From Arthrobacter sp. CAN_C5 (GTDB lineage Bacteria; Actinomycetota; Actinomycetes; Actinomycetales; Micrococcaceae), in contig NZ_JAGGMZ010000001.1 of the NCBI RefSeq assembly GCF_017875735.1, positions 3,038,001 through 3,102,000 of the forward strand: a stretch of 64,000 bases of DNA, in the 5' to 3' direction. A model generated the notes under the pieces. That model had not been told where the DNA came from and ran no database searches. It worked only from the letters and a program-made list of their open reading frames with translations. The position numbers and the translations under genes are program-made. Numbering within the stretch: the stretch's first letter is position 1; every line of letters starts with the position of its first letter. Shown here one piece after another: positions 17,133-26,106 of this stretch.

Positions 17133-17269
17133 TGGGTATGGCACTCTGAAATGGCCCCACTTAGGGGACTTTTAGCCGTTTGAAGTGGCCCCACCCTCGA
17201 CCCGCCCGTAGCGTTCTTTTTGTCGGCCAAGACGAAGAGATCGGAACGGGTTTGAAAGAGAGATCGAGA

Positions 17270-18808
17270 GTGAAGCAATTCGAGCGTATCCGCCTTGATG
17301 CGAGGGATAAAGATATGTCGGTCAGAGAGTTGGCACGGGTGCACGGCGTTCACCGCCGTACCGTCCGGGCCGCGTTGGCGGAGGCCACGCCGCCGGCACG
17401 GAAGACGCCGGAGCGGAAGGCTCCGAAGCTGGGGCCCTGGGAGGACACCATCCGGGCCTGGTTGACCGCGGACCAGAAGTCACCGCGCAAACAGCGCCAC
17501 ACGGCCCGCCGGATCTGGCAGCGGCTGGTCGATGAACACGGCGTCGTGGTTGCCGAGTCCACGGTCGCCCACGCTGTGGCCAGGATCCGCCGCGGGCTCG
17601 TCGACACGCAGGCTGACGTCGCGGTCCCGCAGACCCACACCCCGGGCGGGGAAGCCGAGGTCGATTTCGGCGAGTTCCAGGCCGTGATCGGCGGCGTGCA
17701 GGCGAAGCTGTTCATGTTCGTGATGCGGCTGTCCTACTCCGGACGCGCCGCGCATGTGGCCTACGCGAACCAGTCGCAGGAGTCCTTTCTGGACGGGCAT
17801 AACACCGCGTTCGAACGCTTCGGCGGGATCCCGGCCAAAATGATCCGCTACGACAACCTCAAACCCGCTGTCACCACCGTGATCCTGGGCCGTGAACGGC
17901 TGGAAAACGAACGCTTCATCGCCCTGCGCTCCCATTACGGGTTCGACTCGTTCTTCTGCCTGCCCGGCATCGACGGCGCCCACGAAAAGGGCGGCGTCGA
18001 AGGTGAAGTCGGCAGGTTCCGCCGCCGCTGGCTGACCCCGGTTCCGGAGTTCGATACCCTGGCCGGGCTGAACGCGTATATGGCTGGCTGCGATGTCAAA
18101 GACGACCACCGCGTCATCACGGGCCGCCCCGTCACCGTCGGTGCCGCGGCAGCGGAGGAAGCCGGCATGCTTCGGCCGTTGCCGGCGGACACGTTCGAGG
18201 CCGCCTCGACGTTCTCGTTCAAGGCCGACCACAAGTCCCAGGTCTGCGTCCGCCAGTCCTACTACTCGGTCCCGGCCCGCTATGCCGGGCGCCGGGTCAG
18301 CGTCCGGCTCGGTGCCCGCACCATCGAGATGTTCGCCGAAGGCGCCCGGATCGCGTCCCACGTCCGGGCCATCCACAAGTATTCCTACGTCCTGGAACTG
18401 GACCACTACCTTGAGGTCCTCACCCGCAAACCCGGCGCCCTGGCCGGGGCAACAGCGCTGATGGCCGCCCGCGCCTCCGGGGCCTTCACCGGAGCCCACC
18501 AGAAATACTGGGACAGGGCCCGGGCCGCGCTCGGCGACAAGGCCGGCACGAAGGCCCTGATCGAGGTCCTGCTGATGGCCCGGACCCTGCCGGCCGCCGC
18601 GGTCACCGGCGCCATGGAGAACGCCGTGAGGACCGGGGACTTCGACCCCGATCATCTGGCCATCCACGCCCGTGCCAGCCAGAGCTTCCACCACGTCCCG
18701 GCGGCGCTACCTGATGAAGTTTCCGGACGGATCAGGCACCTGCCCGACCGCTGGGAGCCCTCGCTGGCCGGCTATGACGGGCTGCTGGCCGCGGCGGGCA
18801 GCCGATGA
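17270..18808 (+). CDS. istA: IS21 family transposase IstA
   Basis: This 512-residue transposase has an N-terminal helix-turn-helix ([20 protein letters not shown], about residues 16-35) and an rve/DDE catalytic domain. The likely catalytic triad is Asp132 (EVDFGEF), Asp195 (IRYDNLK) and Glu239 (AHEKGGVE). I chose GTG 17270, which follows a purine-rich GAAAGAGAGATCGAGA stretch and gives the family's usual N-terminus (VKQFERIRLDARD). The longer frame begins inside the terminal repeats. It overlaps istB by ATGA. Confidence 0.95.
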   Translation: MKQFERIRLDARDKDMSVRELARVHGVHRRTVRAALAEATPPARKTPERKAPKLGPWEDTIRAWLTADQKSPRKQRHTARRIWQRLVDEHGVVVAESTVAHAVARIRRGLVDTQADVAVPQTHTPGGEAEVDFGEFQAVIGGVQAKLFMFVMRLSYSGRAAHVAYANQSQESFLDGHNTAFERFGGIPAKMIRYDNLKPAVTTVILGRERLENERFIALRSHYGFDSFFCLPGIDGAHEKGGVEGEVGRFRRRWLTPVPEFDTLAGLNAYMAGCDVKDDHRVITGRPVTVGAAAAEEAGMLRPLPADTFEAASTFSFKADHKSQVCVRQSYYSVPARYAGRRVSVRLGARTIEMFAEGARIASHVRAIHKYSYVLELDHYLEVLTRKPGALAGATALMAARASGAFTGAHQKYWDRARAALGDKAGTKALIEVLLMARTLPAAAVTGAMENAVRTGDFDPDHLAIHARASQSFHHVPAALPDEVSGRIRHLPDRWEPSLAGYDGLLAAAGSR

Positions 18809-19608
18809 GCGCCGGGCAAGGACCGTCCATGGGCCAGCTCAGTGAGCCCGCCGCCGCGGCGGCGATCGGCGCAGCCTGCAAAACCCTGTATCTGAGAGGC
18901 ACCGCGCAGGTCGCCGGGTCCATGGCAGCCGAAGCCGCCCGGCAGCGCCTCAGCCACCAGGCCTACCTCGCCGAGGTCCTGACCTATGAATGCGAGGAAC
19001 GCGATAACCGCGCCCGGGCCCGGCGGATCAAGGAAGCGAAGTTCCCTCGCAGCAAACGCCTCGAAGACCTGGACCTGGCCCAGATCCCTGACCTGCCGCC
19101 GGCGACCCTGACACACCTGGCCACCGGCGCGTGGATCGATGCCGGGGAACCACTGGTACTCCTCGGCAATTCCGGGACCGGGAAAACACACCTGCTCATC
19201 GGCCTGGGCATGGCCGCCGCCGAGCAGGGACGGCGGGTCCGCTACATCACCACGGCCGCGCTGGTCAACGAACTCGTCGAGGCTGCCGACAACAAGGAGC
19301 TATCAAAGCTGGTGGGCAAATACGCGCGCCTGGATCTCCTTTGCCTCGATGAGGTCGGCTACGTCAAGCTCGATACCCACGGCGCCGAGCTTTTGTTCCA
19401 GATCATCACGGCCAGGGAAGAACGGGCGTCCATCGCCTGCGCAAGCAACGCCCCGTTCAGCGAGTGGGGCCAGACGTTCACCGACCCGCGCCTCGCGGCG
19501 GCGGTCGTGGACCGGCTGACCTTCCGCGGCCACATCATCAACACCGGCACCGATTCCTACCGGCTGAAAACCACCCAACAGACCATCAACAAGTCCCGGC
19601 AAAACTGA
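18805..19608 (+). CDS. istB: IS21 family helper ATPase IstB
   Basis: This 267-residue AAA+ ATPase is the IS21 transposition helper, related to DnaC. It shows Walker A GNSGTGKTHL (about residues 119-128), Walker B LLCLDEVGY, and a C-terminal box VVDRLTFRGHIINTG common to IstB proteins. IstB binds DNA and recruits or activates IstA. It is translationally coupled to istA through ATGA. The ORF is intact to a TGA about 70 bp from the right end of the element. Confidence 0.95.
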   Translation: MSAGQGPSMGQLSEPAAAAAIGAACKTLYLRGTAQVAGSMAAEAARQRLSHQAYLAEVLTYECEERDNRARARRIKEAKFPRSKRLEDLDLAQIPDLPPATLTHLATGAWIDAGEPLVLLGNSGTGKTHLLIGLGMAAAEQGRRVRYITTAALVNELVEAADNKELSKLVGKYARLDLLCLDEVGYVKLDTHGAELLFQIITAREERASIACASNAPFSEWGQTFTDPRLAAAVVDRLTFRGHIINTGTDSYRLKTTQQTINKSRQN

Positions 19609-19676
19609 CCGGAACACCAACAGGGTGGGGCCAAAACAAGCGGCGAACCCGGGGCCAAATCAACTTGCTATTCCCA

Positions 19677-19682
19677 GGTAGG
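19677..19682. repeat. right copy of target-site duplication (GGTAGG)
   Basis: This matches 17127-17132. Fusing the flanks with one copy restores the codons for EAYLSL of the DUF222 protein. Confidence 0.85.
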
Positions 19683-20703
19683 CTTCGAGCCAGGCCATCC
19701 CGTCGTAGGAAGGGGTCAAGTACACCCCGCGTTCCTTCACGGCTCTCTTGTGCCTGGTGGTGATCGTTTCGGGGTGGAGTTTTTCCCGGAGCCGGTTCGC
19801 CTGCTGCCGAAACTTCACCACAGTGGTCAGGGACGCCATCCCGATAAGCCGAGCCTCGAACTCGGCTGTCGCTGTGGGGTCGGTGTCGGGGATGCTGGTC
19901 GCTTCCTCCACGACGGCCCAGGCGTGCCGCCGGCTGAGTTTCCCGGCCTCCAATGCCTCCAGGGTGGCCGGGTAGTACCGGGTGAGCAGGGTGCTGTGTT
20001 CGACCAGGAACCCGGCCGTCCGGTCCGGCAAATGCAACGCCGCCCCAATTTCAGTGGCGGTGAGCGTTGTTTCGTAACCCCAACCTCGGGGGTCGTGGCG
20101 GGTTTGCTCGGTTTGCAGGTTCAGGACCCGGGTAACAATCTTGGCTTCCTGGGCGTCGAGCCAGGACCGTGCTTCGTCGATGTCTTTCAACGTGTCCAAC
20201 GCCTGACAGGCGTCCAAACCACCCACCGCCGCCAGTTGAAGCTGCCCAGTCAGTGCGGGAGGTGCACTGCTGGAACGGACTCGTTCATCCGGGTCGTCTC
20301 CCAGGTGAAAGGAACCCCACGATTCAGAGAACAACCACGCCGAATCAGACTCTGCTGATTCCGACTCAGTGGATTCTGACTCCGGAGAATCTTCTCCGGC
20401 GGGATCTGCATCGTTCGGATTAGCTTCAGCCGGGTCCGTGTCGCTCGAATTGGACTCCGGCTGTTCAACGACCGGGGCCGTCCACACTGACTCAACACCC
20501 AACGGACCGGCCGGCCCATACCCAGAAGAAGACCCGGTGGAAGCCCCGGCGTAAGTCCCAGTGGAGGTATCCGTAGGCGTATCCGTCGAAGTTCCTGTGG
20601 ACGTGTCCGCAGTGGCTTCCGGGGTCTCGCTATCGGAAGCGGAATCCGCGCCAGATCCGGGAGGGATCTCCGGTCCGGTAGAAGAAGCTTCTCTGCCTTT
20701 CAT
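19677..20703 (-). pseudogene. DUF222/HNH endonuclease, N-terminal part, interrupted by IS21 element
   Basis: This is the N-terminal 342 residues of the split gene. It starts at ATG 20703 after TTAAGG. The first 130 residues are a Ser/Thr/Asp/Glu-rich low-complexity stretch with repeated TSTGTSTDTPTDTSTG units, then the DUF222 helical domain follows (ACQALDTLKDIDEARSWLDAQ to AWLEAYL). Reading through the insertion junction adds only three foreign residues before a stop. DUF222-HNH genes are multicopy in Micrococcales and their role is unknown, though they have been linked to mobile elements. The two pieces join in frame at the GGTAGG duplication. Confidence 0.9.
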
Positions 20704-20813
20704 ACCTTAAGTTCATCACCCGCCACCCCCAAAATAGGGTCCGATCCGGGGGCCTGGAAAACTTTTCTTAAGTATTTTTTGCACCCGACCAGAAGCGGTC
20801 AAACGCCCCGCCC

Positions 20814-22526
20814 CTAGAGTGAGAGCGAGTCCATCTGACGCTGCCGGGCAGCATCTGCTGCCAGGCGGGACTTCTGCCGGCGGGCCTTGGTAGGCCAGGT
20901 CAGAATCAGTGTGACCACCGAGACGATCAGTACGAGTGCCGCCACGGTAATCGCGGCGTCCATCCAGAACTGCGCCGGGAAGAGCCTGATCAGGGTGTCG
21001 TCCACGCTGAACGTCCAGGTACCATCAGCGAAGAACAGGGCATGCACCTGGGTGAAGAAGGTCTGCCAGCCGAGGATGGCGGTCACCGTGAGGGCAATCA
21101 TCAACACCAGCGTGGTCAGGGCTCCGGCGAAGAGACTGCGGCGGACGCCACCCGGATAGGTGCGTGCCAGGTGCCAGCAGGCGGCAATGGTGAAGACGAG
21201 CATTGCCAGCGCCACGGCGAAGCTGATCACCAGGACCAGCTTGACGTCAAGCATGTGGCCCACCTCGCTGTCCAGGAACAGCTGGTCGCCGTCGGCGTTG
21301 ACCAGCTCGCCCAGATAACGAGGGGGTGCCCAGTTGAGGATGTAGTCGACCGTGTAGGACCCGTAGGTCATGCGATCCTCAGTGTTGAAGCCGAATCCGT
21401 CCGCGGGGAATCCGGGACGGTGGTACTCCACCCAGAGGAAAAGCGGTGATGTGACGGCCCGAATTGCGCCCGCCAGGAGGATGATGGGGAAGAAGATAGC
21501 AATGAGGACCTGGAAAACCCTCGCCATCACCGGCTTTCCGGTCAGCGCACCGTCTCTTTCGGCGGCCCGACGGCGTGCCTCCTCCTCGGATGCCCTGGTG
21601 GACAGTGCTGCCGTTTCGGGCTCCGGATCATAGGGGGCGGACTCTGCGTCGTCGCTGCTCGTGCGGGAGCCGTCCTCAGTCCCGGCACTGGCAACCGCCG
21701 CAGCCGACACGGGAGCAGCGACCGCTGTGGCGGTGGAGCTGTGCGACTCGGGATCTTCTTTAGCCTCGGAAACGTCTTGAGCGTCGGACTCGACGGTCTC
21801 CGATTCCGAGGACTCCGTCTCAGCAGAGGTGGCATTGTGCGCCAAGGAGACCTCGTGCTCCTCATCGGTACCCGGTCCAGCTGCGGCTGCATTAGCAGCG
21901 TGAGTACCAGCGGCTACCGGCGAACCCGGAAGAGTGCTGGAGTCACCCGTGCTGTCGTGGCCCGCGCTGCTGGAGTCACCCGTGCTGTCGTGGCCTCCAG
22001 TGCTGGAATCTACCGTGCTGTAGTTGCCCGCGGTGCTGTGGGTGTCATGACTATCATCGGCGTCGTGGGCGCCCAAAGTGTCGGAGGTGTTCTGCGCGTC
22101 CGCAAACAAGTAGGCTCCTCCCGCGTCAGAAGAGCGACCAGTAAGAGTGTCGTTCGAGGGAGTCTCGTTCGAGGAGGTGTCGTTCGCGGAGACGTCATTC
22201 GCGAGCGCATCTTCCCGCTGGCCTCCCGCAGGCTGTCCTTCCGCGGGCAGGCCGCCCGAAGGCTCACTGTCCGCGGGCTCAGCCGTGGCCGACTCGCGAT
22301 CATGCGGATCGTTCTCCGCCTCGTCGCCATCAATGGTCCGACCCTCGAACCGGCTAAGATCCGGCATGGTGCCTGCCTTGCGCATGGGCAGCGAACTGCG
22401 CAAGGCAGTGGCAGGTTCGTCAGCAGGTTCGGTAGATTCGACGGGCGCTGGGGTGGCAGCGGCGCTGGCCTCCGGGGAGGTTGAGTCAGCTCCGGGATGC
22501 TGGTCGGTCTCGTCGTTCTGAGCCAC
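20814..22526 (-). CDS. TIGR01906/DUF1461 family membrane protein with long acidic N-terminal extension
   Basis: This 570-residue protein has two very different halves. Residues 1 to about 315 are disordered, rich in Ser, Thr, Asp, Glu and Ala, with repeated HDSTGDSS and SANDTSSNETPSND units. The remaining 255 residues are the DUF1461 integral membrane domain with a conserved FGFNTEDRMTYGSYTVDYIL extracytoplasmic segment. About four transmembrane helices flank it, and a basic tail ends in AARQRQMDSLSL. The function of DUF1461 is unknown. GTG 22526 was chosen because AGGAG lies 8 nt upstream. The TTG at 22553 overlaps nothing useful and has no RBS. The extension is longer than I would expect for this family. 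Confidence 0.85.
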   Translation of the reverse strand: MAQNDETDQHPGADSTSPEASAAATPAPVESTEPADEPATALRSSLPMRKAGTMPDLSRFEGRTIDGDEAENDPHDRESATAEPADSEPSGGLPAEGQPAGGQREDALANDVSANDTSSNETPSNDTLTGRSSDAGGAYLFADAQNTSDTLGAHDADDSHDTHSTAGNYSTVDSSTGGHDSTGDSSSAGHDSTGDSSTLPGSPVAAGTHAANAAAAGPGTDEEHEVSLAHNATSAETESSESETVESDAQDVSEAKEDPESHSSTATAVAAPVSAAAVASAGTEDGSRTSSDDAESAPYDPEPETAALSTRASEEEARRRAAERDGALTGKPVMARVFQVLIAIFFPIILLAGAIRAVTSPLFLWVEYHRPGFPADGFGFNTEDRMTYGSYTVDYILNWAPPRYLGELVNADGDQLFLDSEVGHMLDVKLVLVISFAVALAMLVFTIAACWHLARTYPGGVRRSLFAGALTTLVLMIALTVTAILGWQTFFTQVHALFFADGTWTFSVDDTLIRLFPAQFWMDAAITVAALVLIVSVVTLILTWPTKARRQKSRLAADAARQRQMDSLSL

Positions 22527-22698
22527 TGGGTTATCTCCTAGAAAATTGCGCAAGTACTTACGTTCGAGCGTACCGCCGAACCCCGTTTACCTGCGGAGGC
22601 CGGACCGACGTCGGGCAACAGAAACCGGAGTCGGCTGGACACAGGACCTTGGGCGCCGGACCCCTCATACCGGGAACAGCCGAAGCCAGTGGGTACCC

Positions 22699-23691
22699 TC
22701 AGGCCGTGCGAACGGTCTCGCCGCGGTCAATGCTCGACAAGTCGCCGGTGTACCCCGCGTTGACCGCCCGGCGACCGAGCAGGAGGGTGTACACCCAGTA
22801 CGCAGCGAACACGAGGAAGCCGATGCTGATTCTCAGCCAGGCTGGCAGTGGGCTGGGGGTGACGAAACCCTCGACCAGTCCGGAGATGAACAGGACGAGC
22901 ACCAGGCCCAGCGCAACGGTGATCAGGGAGCGCCCCTCCTCGGCGAGCGCATTCGCGCGGCTCCGGGCGCCCGGCGACACCCACGCCCAGAACAGCCTCA
23001 GGCCTGCGGCGGCGGCAATGAAGATGGCTGTAAGCTCCATGAGTCCATGCGGCAGGATGTAGATGAAGAAGGTATCGAGCTCCCCATAGGCGGCCATCGT
23101 GCCACCGGCCATGCCCACGGCCTGGGCATTCTGGTAGAGGATCCATGGCGCCCACACGCCTGTCACCCCGAAGGCAACCGCCTGCAGGGCAATCCACGCG
23201 TTGTTGGTCCACACCAGACCCGCGAACGACGCCGCCGGATTCTCGAAGTAATAGTTGACGAAATCTTCCTGCACATACTGCTCGGCGAACTCGTCACCAC
23301 CCATCGCCGCGATGACACCGGGAGTGCCTGCCACCCAGGCCCCGTACAGCCAGGCGACCCCGATAAACAACACGCCGACGACGACGGTCAGCCAGCGGAC
23401 CCGGTAAAACGCTGCCGGGAGGGACGCCACGAAAAACCCGGCGACGTCTTCCATGAAGTTGGAGCGCGCACCGGTGAAGCGGGTCCGCGCCCGCGACAGC
23501 CGCATCGACAGGGCACCGGAGAGCGCACTTTCGGGCGCAATCGACCGGATCATTGACAGGTGGGTGGAGGTGCGCTGGTAGAGGACCAGCAGTTCGTCGG
23601 CCTCCGCGCCAGAGAGTTTCCGCCGCCGCACCAGCTCATCAAGCCGCTCCCAGTCCGGGCGGTTCACCTCAACGAAAGCATCGACATCCAC
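22699..23691 (-). CDS. SpoIIM-like (DUF95) integral membrane protein
   Basis: This 330-residue protein has a cytoplasmic helical N-terminus (about 100 residues) and then six or so membrane helices of the stage II sporulation protein M / DUF95 family. The conserved stretch is YILPHGLMELTAIFIAAAAGLRL. The organism type does not form endospores, so a general envelope role is likely. The gene is divergent from the RDD-family gene, a pairing common in actinobacteria and often close to MoxR-DUF58 genes, which here lie about 14 kb away. Start GTG 23691 has a TAAGCT box 6 nt upstream and no RBS. Confidence 0.88.
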   Translation of the reverse strand: MDVDAFVEVNRPDWERLDELVRRRKLSGAEADELLVLYQRTSTHLSMIRSIAPESALSGALSMRLSRARTRFTGARSNFMEDVAGFFVASLPAAFYRVRWLTVVVGVLFIGVAWLYGAWVAGTPGVIAAMGGDEFAEQYVQEDFVNYYFENPAASFAGLVWTNNAWIALQAVAFGVTGVWAPWILYQNAQAVGMAGGTMAAYGELDTFFIYILPHGLMELTAIFIAAAAGLRLFWAWVSPGARSRANALAEEGRSLITVALGLVLVLFISGLVEGFVTPSPLPAWLRISIGFLVFAAYWVYTLLLGRRAVNAGYTGDLSSIDRGETVRTA

Positions 23692-23697
23692 CCGTTC

Positions 23698-23703
23698 AGC
23701 TTA
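23698..23703 (-). promoter_or_regulatory. -10 box of probable leaderless SpoIIM-like mRNA
   Basis: TAAGCT on the minus strand ends 6 nt before GTG 23691. A 7-bp inverted repeat GCCCTCA / TGAGGGC at 23737-23743 and 23765-23771 lies in the divergent region and may be an operator or mRNA hairpin serving either gene. Confidence 0.45.
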
Positions 23704-23830
23704 GCCGGGCGACGCCAGATAAGCTTCAGAAGGAAAGCCCTCACTGACGCTGTTCGGGCTTCGATGAGGGCGTTGGGCTTCAGAGGGACAAACTGGGCGG
23801 GTATAAGCGCACAAGGCAGGGGGACGCAGT

Positions 23831-24634
23831 ATGAGTTCGGTCGTCACTGGCGAGGCGGTAGTCCTCGAACTCAGGCCTGCCTCCTTCGGCGCCCGGAGCA
23901 TCAGCCTGCTCATCGACATTGTTGCCCAGGCGATCCTGGTCCTGGCAATCATCCTGGGCGTGAGTGGGACCCTGGGCGGCTCGTTCGATCCGGCGCTGAC
24001 CCAGGCGCTGGTGCTGGTGCTCCTGATCTTCGTGATACTGGTGGTCCCGGTGACCGTGGAGACCATCACCCGGGGCAAGTCCCTCGGCCGGCTGGTGATG
24101 GGGCTGCGGATAGTTCGCGACGACGGCGGCGCCATCCGGTTCCGGCACGCCTTCATTCGCGGCATGCTCGGCGTCCTCGAGATCTACCTGCTGTTCGGGT
24201 CTCTTGCCTTCCTGGTGGCCGTGTTCAACGAACGCTCCAAAAGGCTGGGCGACCTCCTGGCCGGCACATACTCGATGCACGAGCGGGTGGTGGAGAAACC
24301 GCGAACCCTCGCGGTGGTTCCCCCGCAGCTGGCAGGCTGGCTTGCCACAGCCGACGTCATGGCACTCCCGGACGCGCTGGCCCGGCGCGTGACGGCGTTC
24401 ATCGGTCAGGCCTCCCGGCTCACTCCCCTGGCCCGCCACACCCTCGCCGTCGACCTGGCAACGGAAGTTTCACCCTTTGTTGCACCGCCACCCCCATCGG
24501 GCACCCACCCGGAGGATTTCCTCAACGCGGTGCTTGCCGAACGCCGGAACAGGGACCTTAGCCGGTTGCGCCGCCAGCGCGAACGCACCACCCGGACCAC
24601 CGACCGGCTCCACAAGCTGCCGTTCAGCCAGTAG
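23831..24634 (+). CDS. RDD family membrane protein
   Basis: This 267-residue protein starts with the RDD domain: RPASFGARSISLLIDIV, where the usual RxxAxxxD motif includes Arg and Asp of the first helix, followed by three membrane helices up to about residue 145. The C-terminal 110 residues are soluble and helical. RDD proteins are of uncertain function, and some act in ion or compatible-solute transport. ATG 23831 follows AGGGGGA at 6 nt. A TATAAG -10 candidate sits at 23802-23807. It is divergent from the SpoIIM-like gene. Confidence 0.88.
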   Translation: MSSVVTGEAVVLELRPASFGARSISLLIDIVAQAILVLAIILGVSGTLGGSFDPALTQALVLVLLIFVILVVPVTVETITRGKSLGRLVMGLRIVRDDGGAIRFRHAFIRGMLGVLEIYLLFGSLAFLVAVFNERSKRLGDLLAGTYSMHERVVEKPRTLAVVPPQLAGWLATADVMALPDALARRVTAFIGQASRLTPLARHTLAVDLATEVSPFVAPPPPSGTHPEDFLNAVLAERRNRDLSRLRRQRERTTRTTDRLHKLPFSQ

Positions 24635-24719
24635 CAACCGGAGCCTGTGCACGGCAGGACGAGCACGGCAGGCCGCGCACTGCAGGACAGGCCCTCCGGG
24701 GCTGGCTCTGCGTGACCCT

Positions 24720-25998
24720 CTAGGGCTGGCTGTTGTACTCACTCCACGGGGTATTCCAGTCCCCGAAGCCATCCCACATGAACATTGGACCGTAGCCGGT
24801 GTTGCGGACCTCGACCACGTCGCCGGGCCCGAACGTGTCATAGAAGTACTTCGCCCCCTCCGGCGACATTCCGATGCAGCCGTGGGAGACGTTGAAGTTG
24901 CCCAGCGCCTCCTGCGCCGCGGGAAGCGCCTCATGCACGAACGCCCCTCCGTTGGAAATCCGGCTCGCGTGGTTCACCACGGTGGGCTCGTAGTAGGCTT
25001 CGTCGCCCGGTTCCAGGCCAATAGACTCGGCCGTGAACCTGGTCGACTCATACTGTTCCATCACCACGTGGAACCCGATGGTCGACGGCCATTCCTCGGT
25101 GCCCAGCGTGATGGGGAACGTTTCGGCGAGGTTTCCGTCGATGTAGACCTTCATCATTTTCGTCTCATTGTCGAACGACGGCCAGCCGGGTGTTGTGGGT
25201 GTTGAACACGAGCTGGTCGTCAAAGTTCCCGATCATCTCGTTGCCGTAGTCGACCCCGAATAGTTCCATGTCGACGGTGATCGTGCTGTTCGGCGCCCAG
25301 AACTCTTCGGCCCGGTAGCGCACCTTGGTGTCGCTGAGCCAATAGAACGCACCGGTCTGGCCGCTGGAACTGGTGACGGTAATCGCGGACTCAACCTCAT
25401 CACGGATAATGACAGGTTCGCTGAAGTTGATCTCGATGGGTTGTCCGGTTCCCACTGTCGAACCGTCCCGCGGATACATCGCCGCGTCCGCCTCATTGGC
25501 GGGCATGACGGTACTGAAACTGTGCGACTCGGTCACGGCGTTCCCATCGGCATCCGACAGCACAAACTCGAAGATGTAGCCGGTCGCGAAAGCGAGCCGG
25601 TCGGTGGCGGTCCAGACTGAGTTGTCCTCGCTGAGCGTCCCGGTCACCGGCTCCCCGCCGGCAGTCCGGAGGGTGACACTTTCGATGACGCCGCCCTCAG
25701 CACGGATTTCCGGCGCGGTCACAGGGTTCACCTGTGCAGCGCCGTCAGCGGGAAACGCGTTGTAGGCGAGACCGGCTGCAACGGTCGGCTCGGGCGCATT
25801 TGATGCCGTCGTCGGGGTTGGCGTGGGTGCAGCGCTCGTGGACGTCGAGATGGCAGCAGGCACGTTGTCACCGGTGCCTGCCCAATTGGGGGCCACTGCT
25901 ACCGCGGCGGCCGCAGCGATCAGGATGGCTGCCACCGAAACCCCACCAATGACCAGGCCCTGATGGCTTTTACTCATGCCCTGCTGCTGATCCCTCAT
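24720..25998 (-). pseudogene. L,D-transpeptidase (Ig-like domains plus YkuD) with +1 frameshift
   Basis: Two overlapping frames together encode one L,D-transpeptidase, the enzyme class that makes 3-3 peptidoglycan cross-links. The first (25998-25165) has a signal/anchor helix (VSVAAILIAAAAAVAV) and two Ig-like domains, and ends right after NTHNTRLAV. The second carries the YkuD domain with the catalytic motif SHGCIGMS. One extra base near 25176 separates them: deleting one base in GTCGTTCGACAAT restores RLAVFDNETKMMKV and a 425-residue protein. Either this is a real inactivation, a sequencing error, or (less likely) recoding. The start may be ATG 25998 or ATG 25977. Confidence 0.85.
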
Positions 25999-26017
25999 CT
26001 ACCCTGCCTGCATCCAA

Positions 26018-26063
26018 TAAAAAACCGGCCACCCCATGACAGATTTTACGTCCTGGGGTGGCC
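26018..26063 (-). terminator. Rho-independent terminator of ahcY
   Basis: On the minus strand a stem with arms at 26050-26063 and 26027-26040 (GGCCACCCC paired with GGGGTGGCC, extended by GAC/GTC across a 2-nt mismatch) is followed by a run of six T (26019-26024). This is a textbook intrinsic terminator just after the ahcY stop codon. Confidence 0.85.
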
Positions 26064-26106
26064 GTTGCAGTTCAATTCGACGTGGCAGCCACGTCGGGCT
26101 ATCTAT

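Larger units (their letters stand above)
17133..19676 (+). mobile_element. IS21-family insertion sequence, complete, 2,544 bp
   Basis: The element runs from TGGG to CCCA and carries istA and istB in one operon. The outer 25 bp of the two ends match at 18 positions when one is inverted. Further TGGCCCC boxes lie inside each end (17152 and 17186 on the left; 19622-19633 and 19651-19657 inverted on the right), the multiple-terminal-repeat pattern of IS21 elements. A 6-bp duplication GGTAGG flanks it. Both genes are open with intact motifs, so the element may still be active. Confidence 0.92.
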
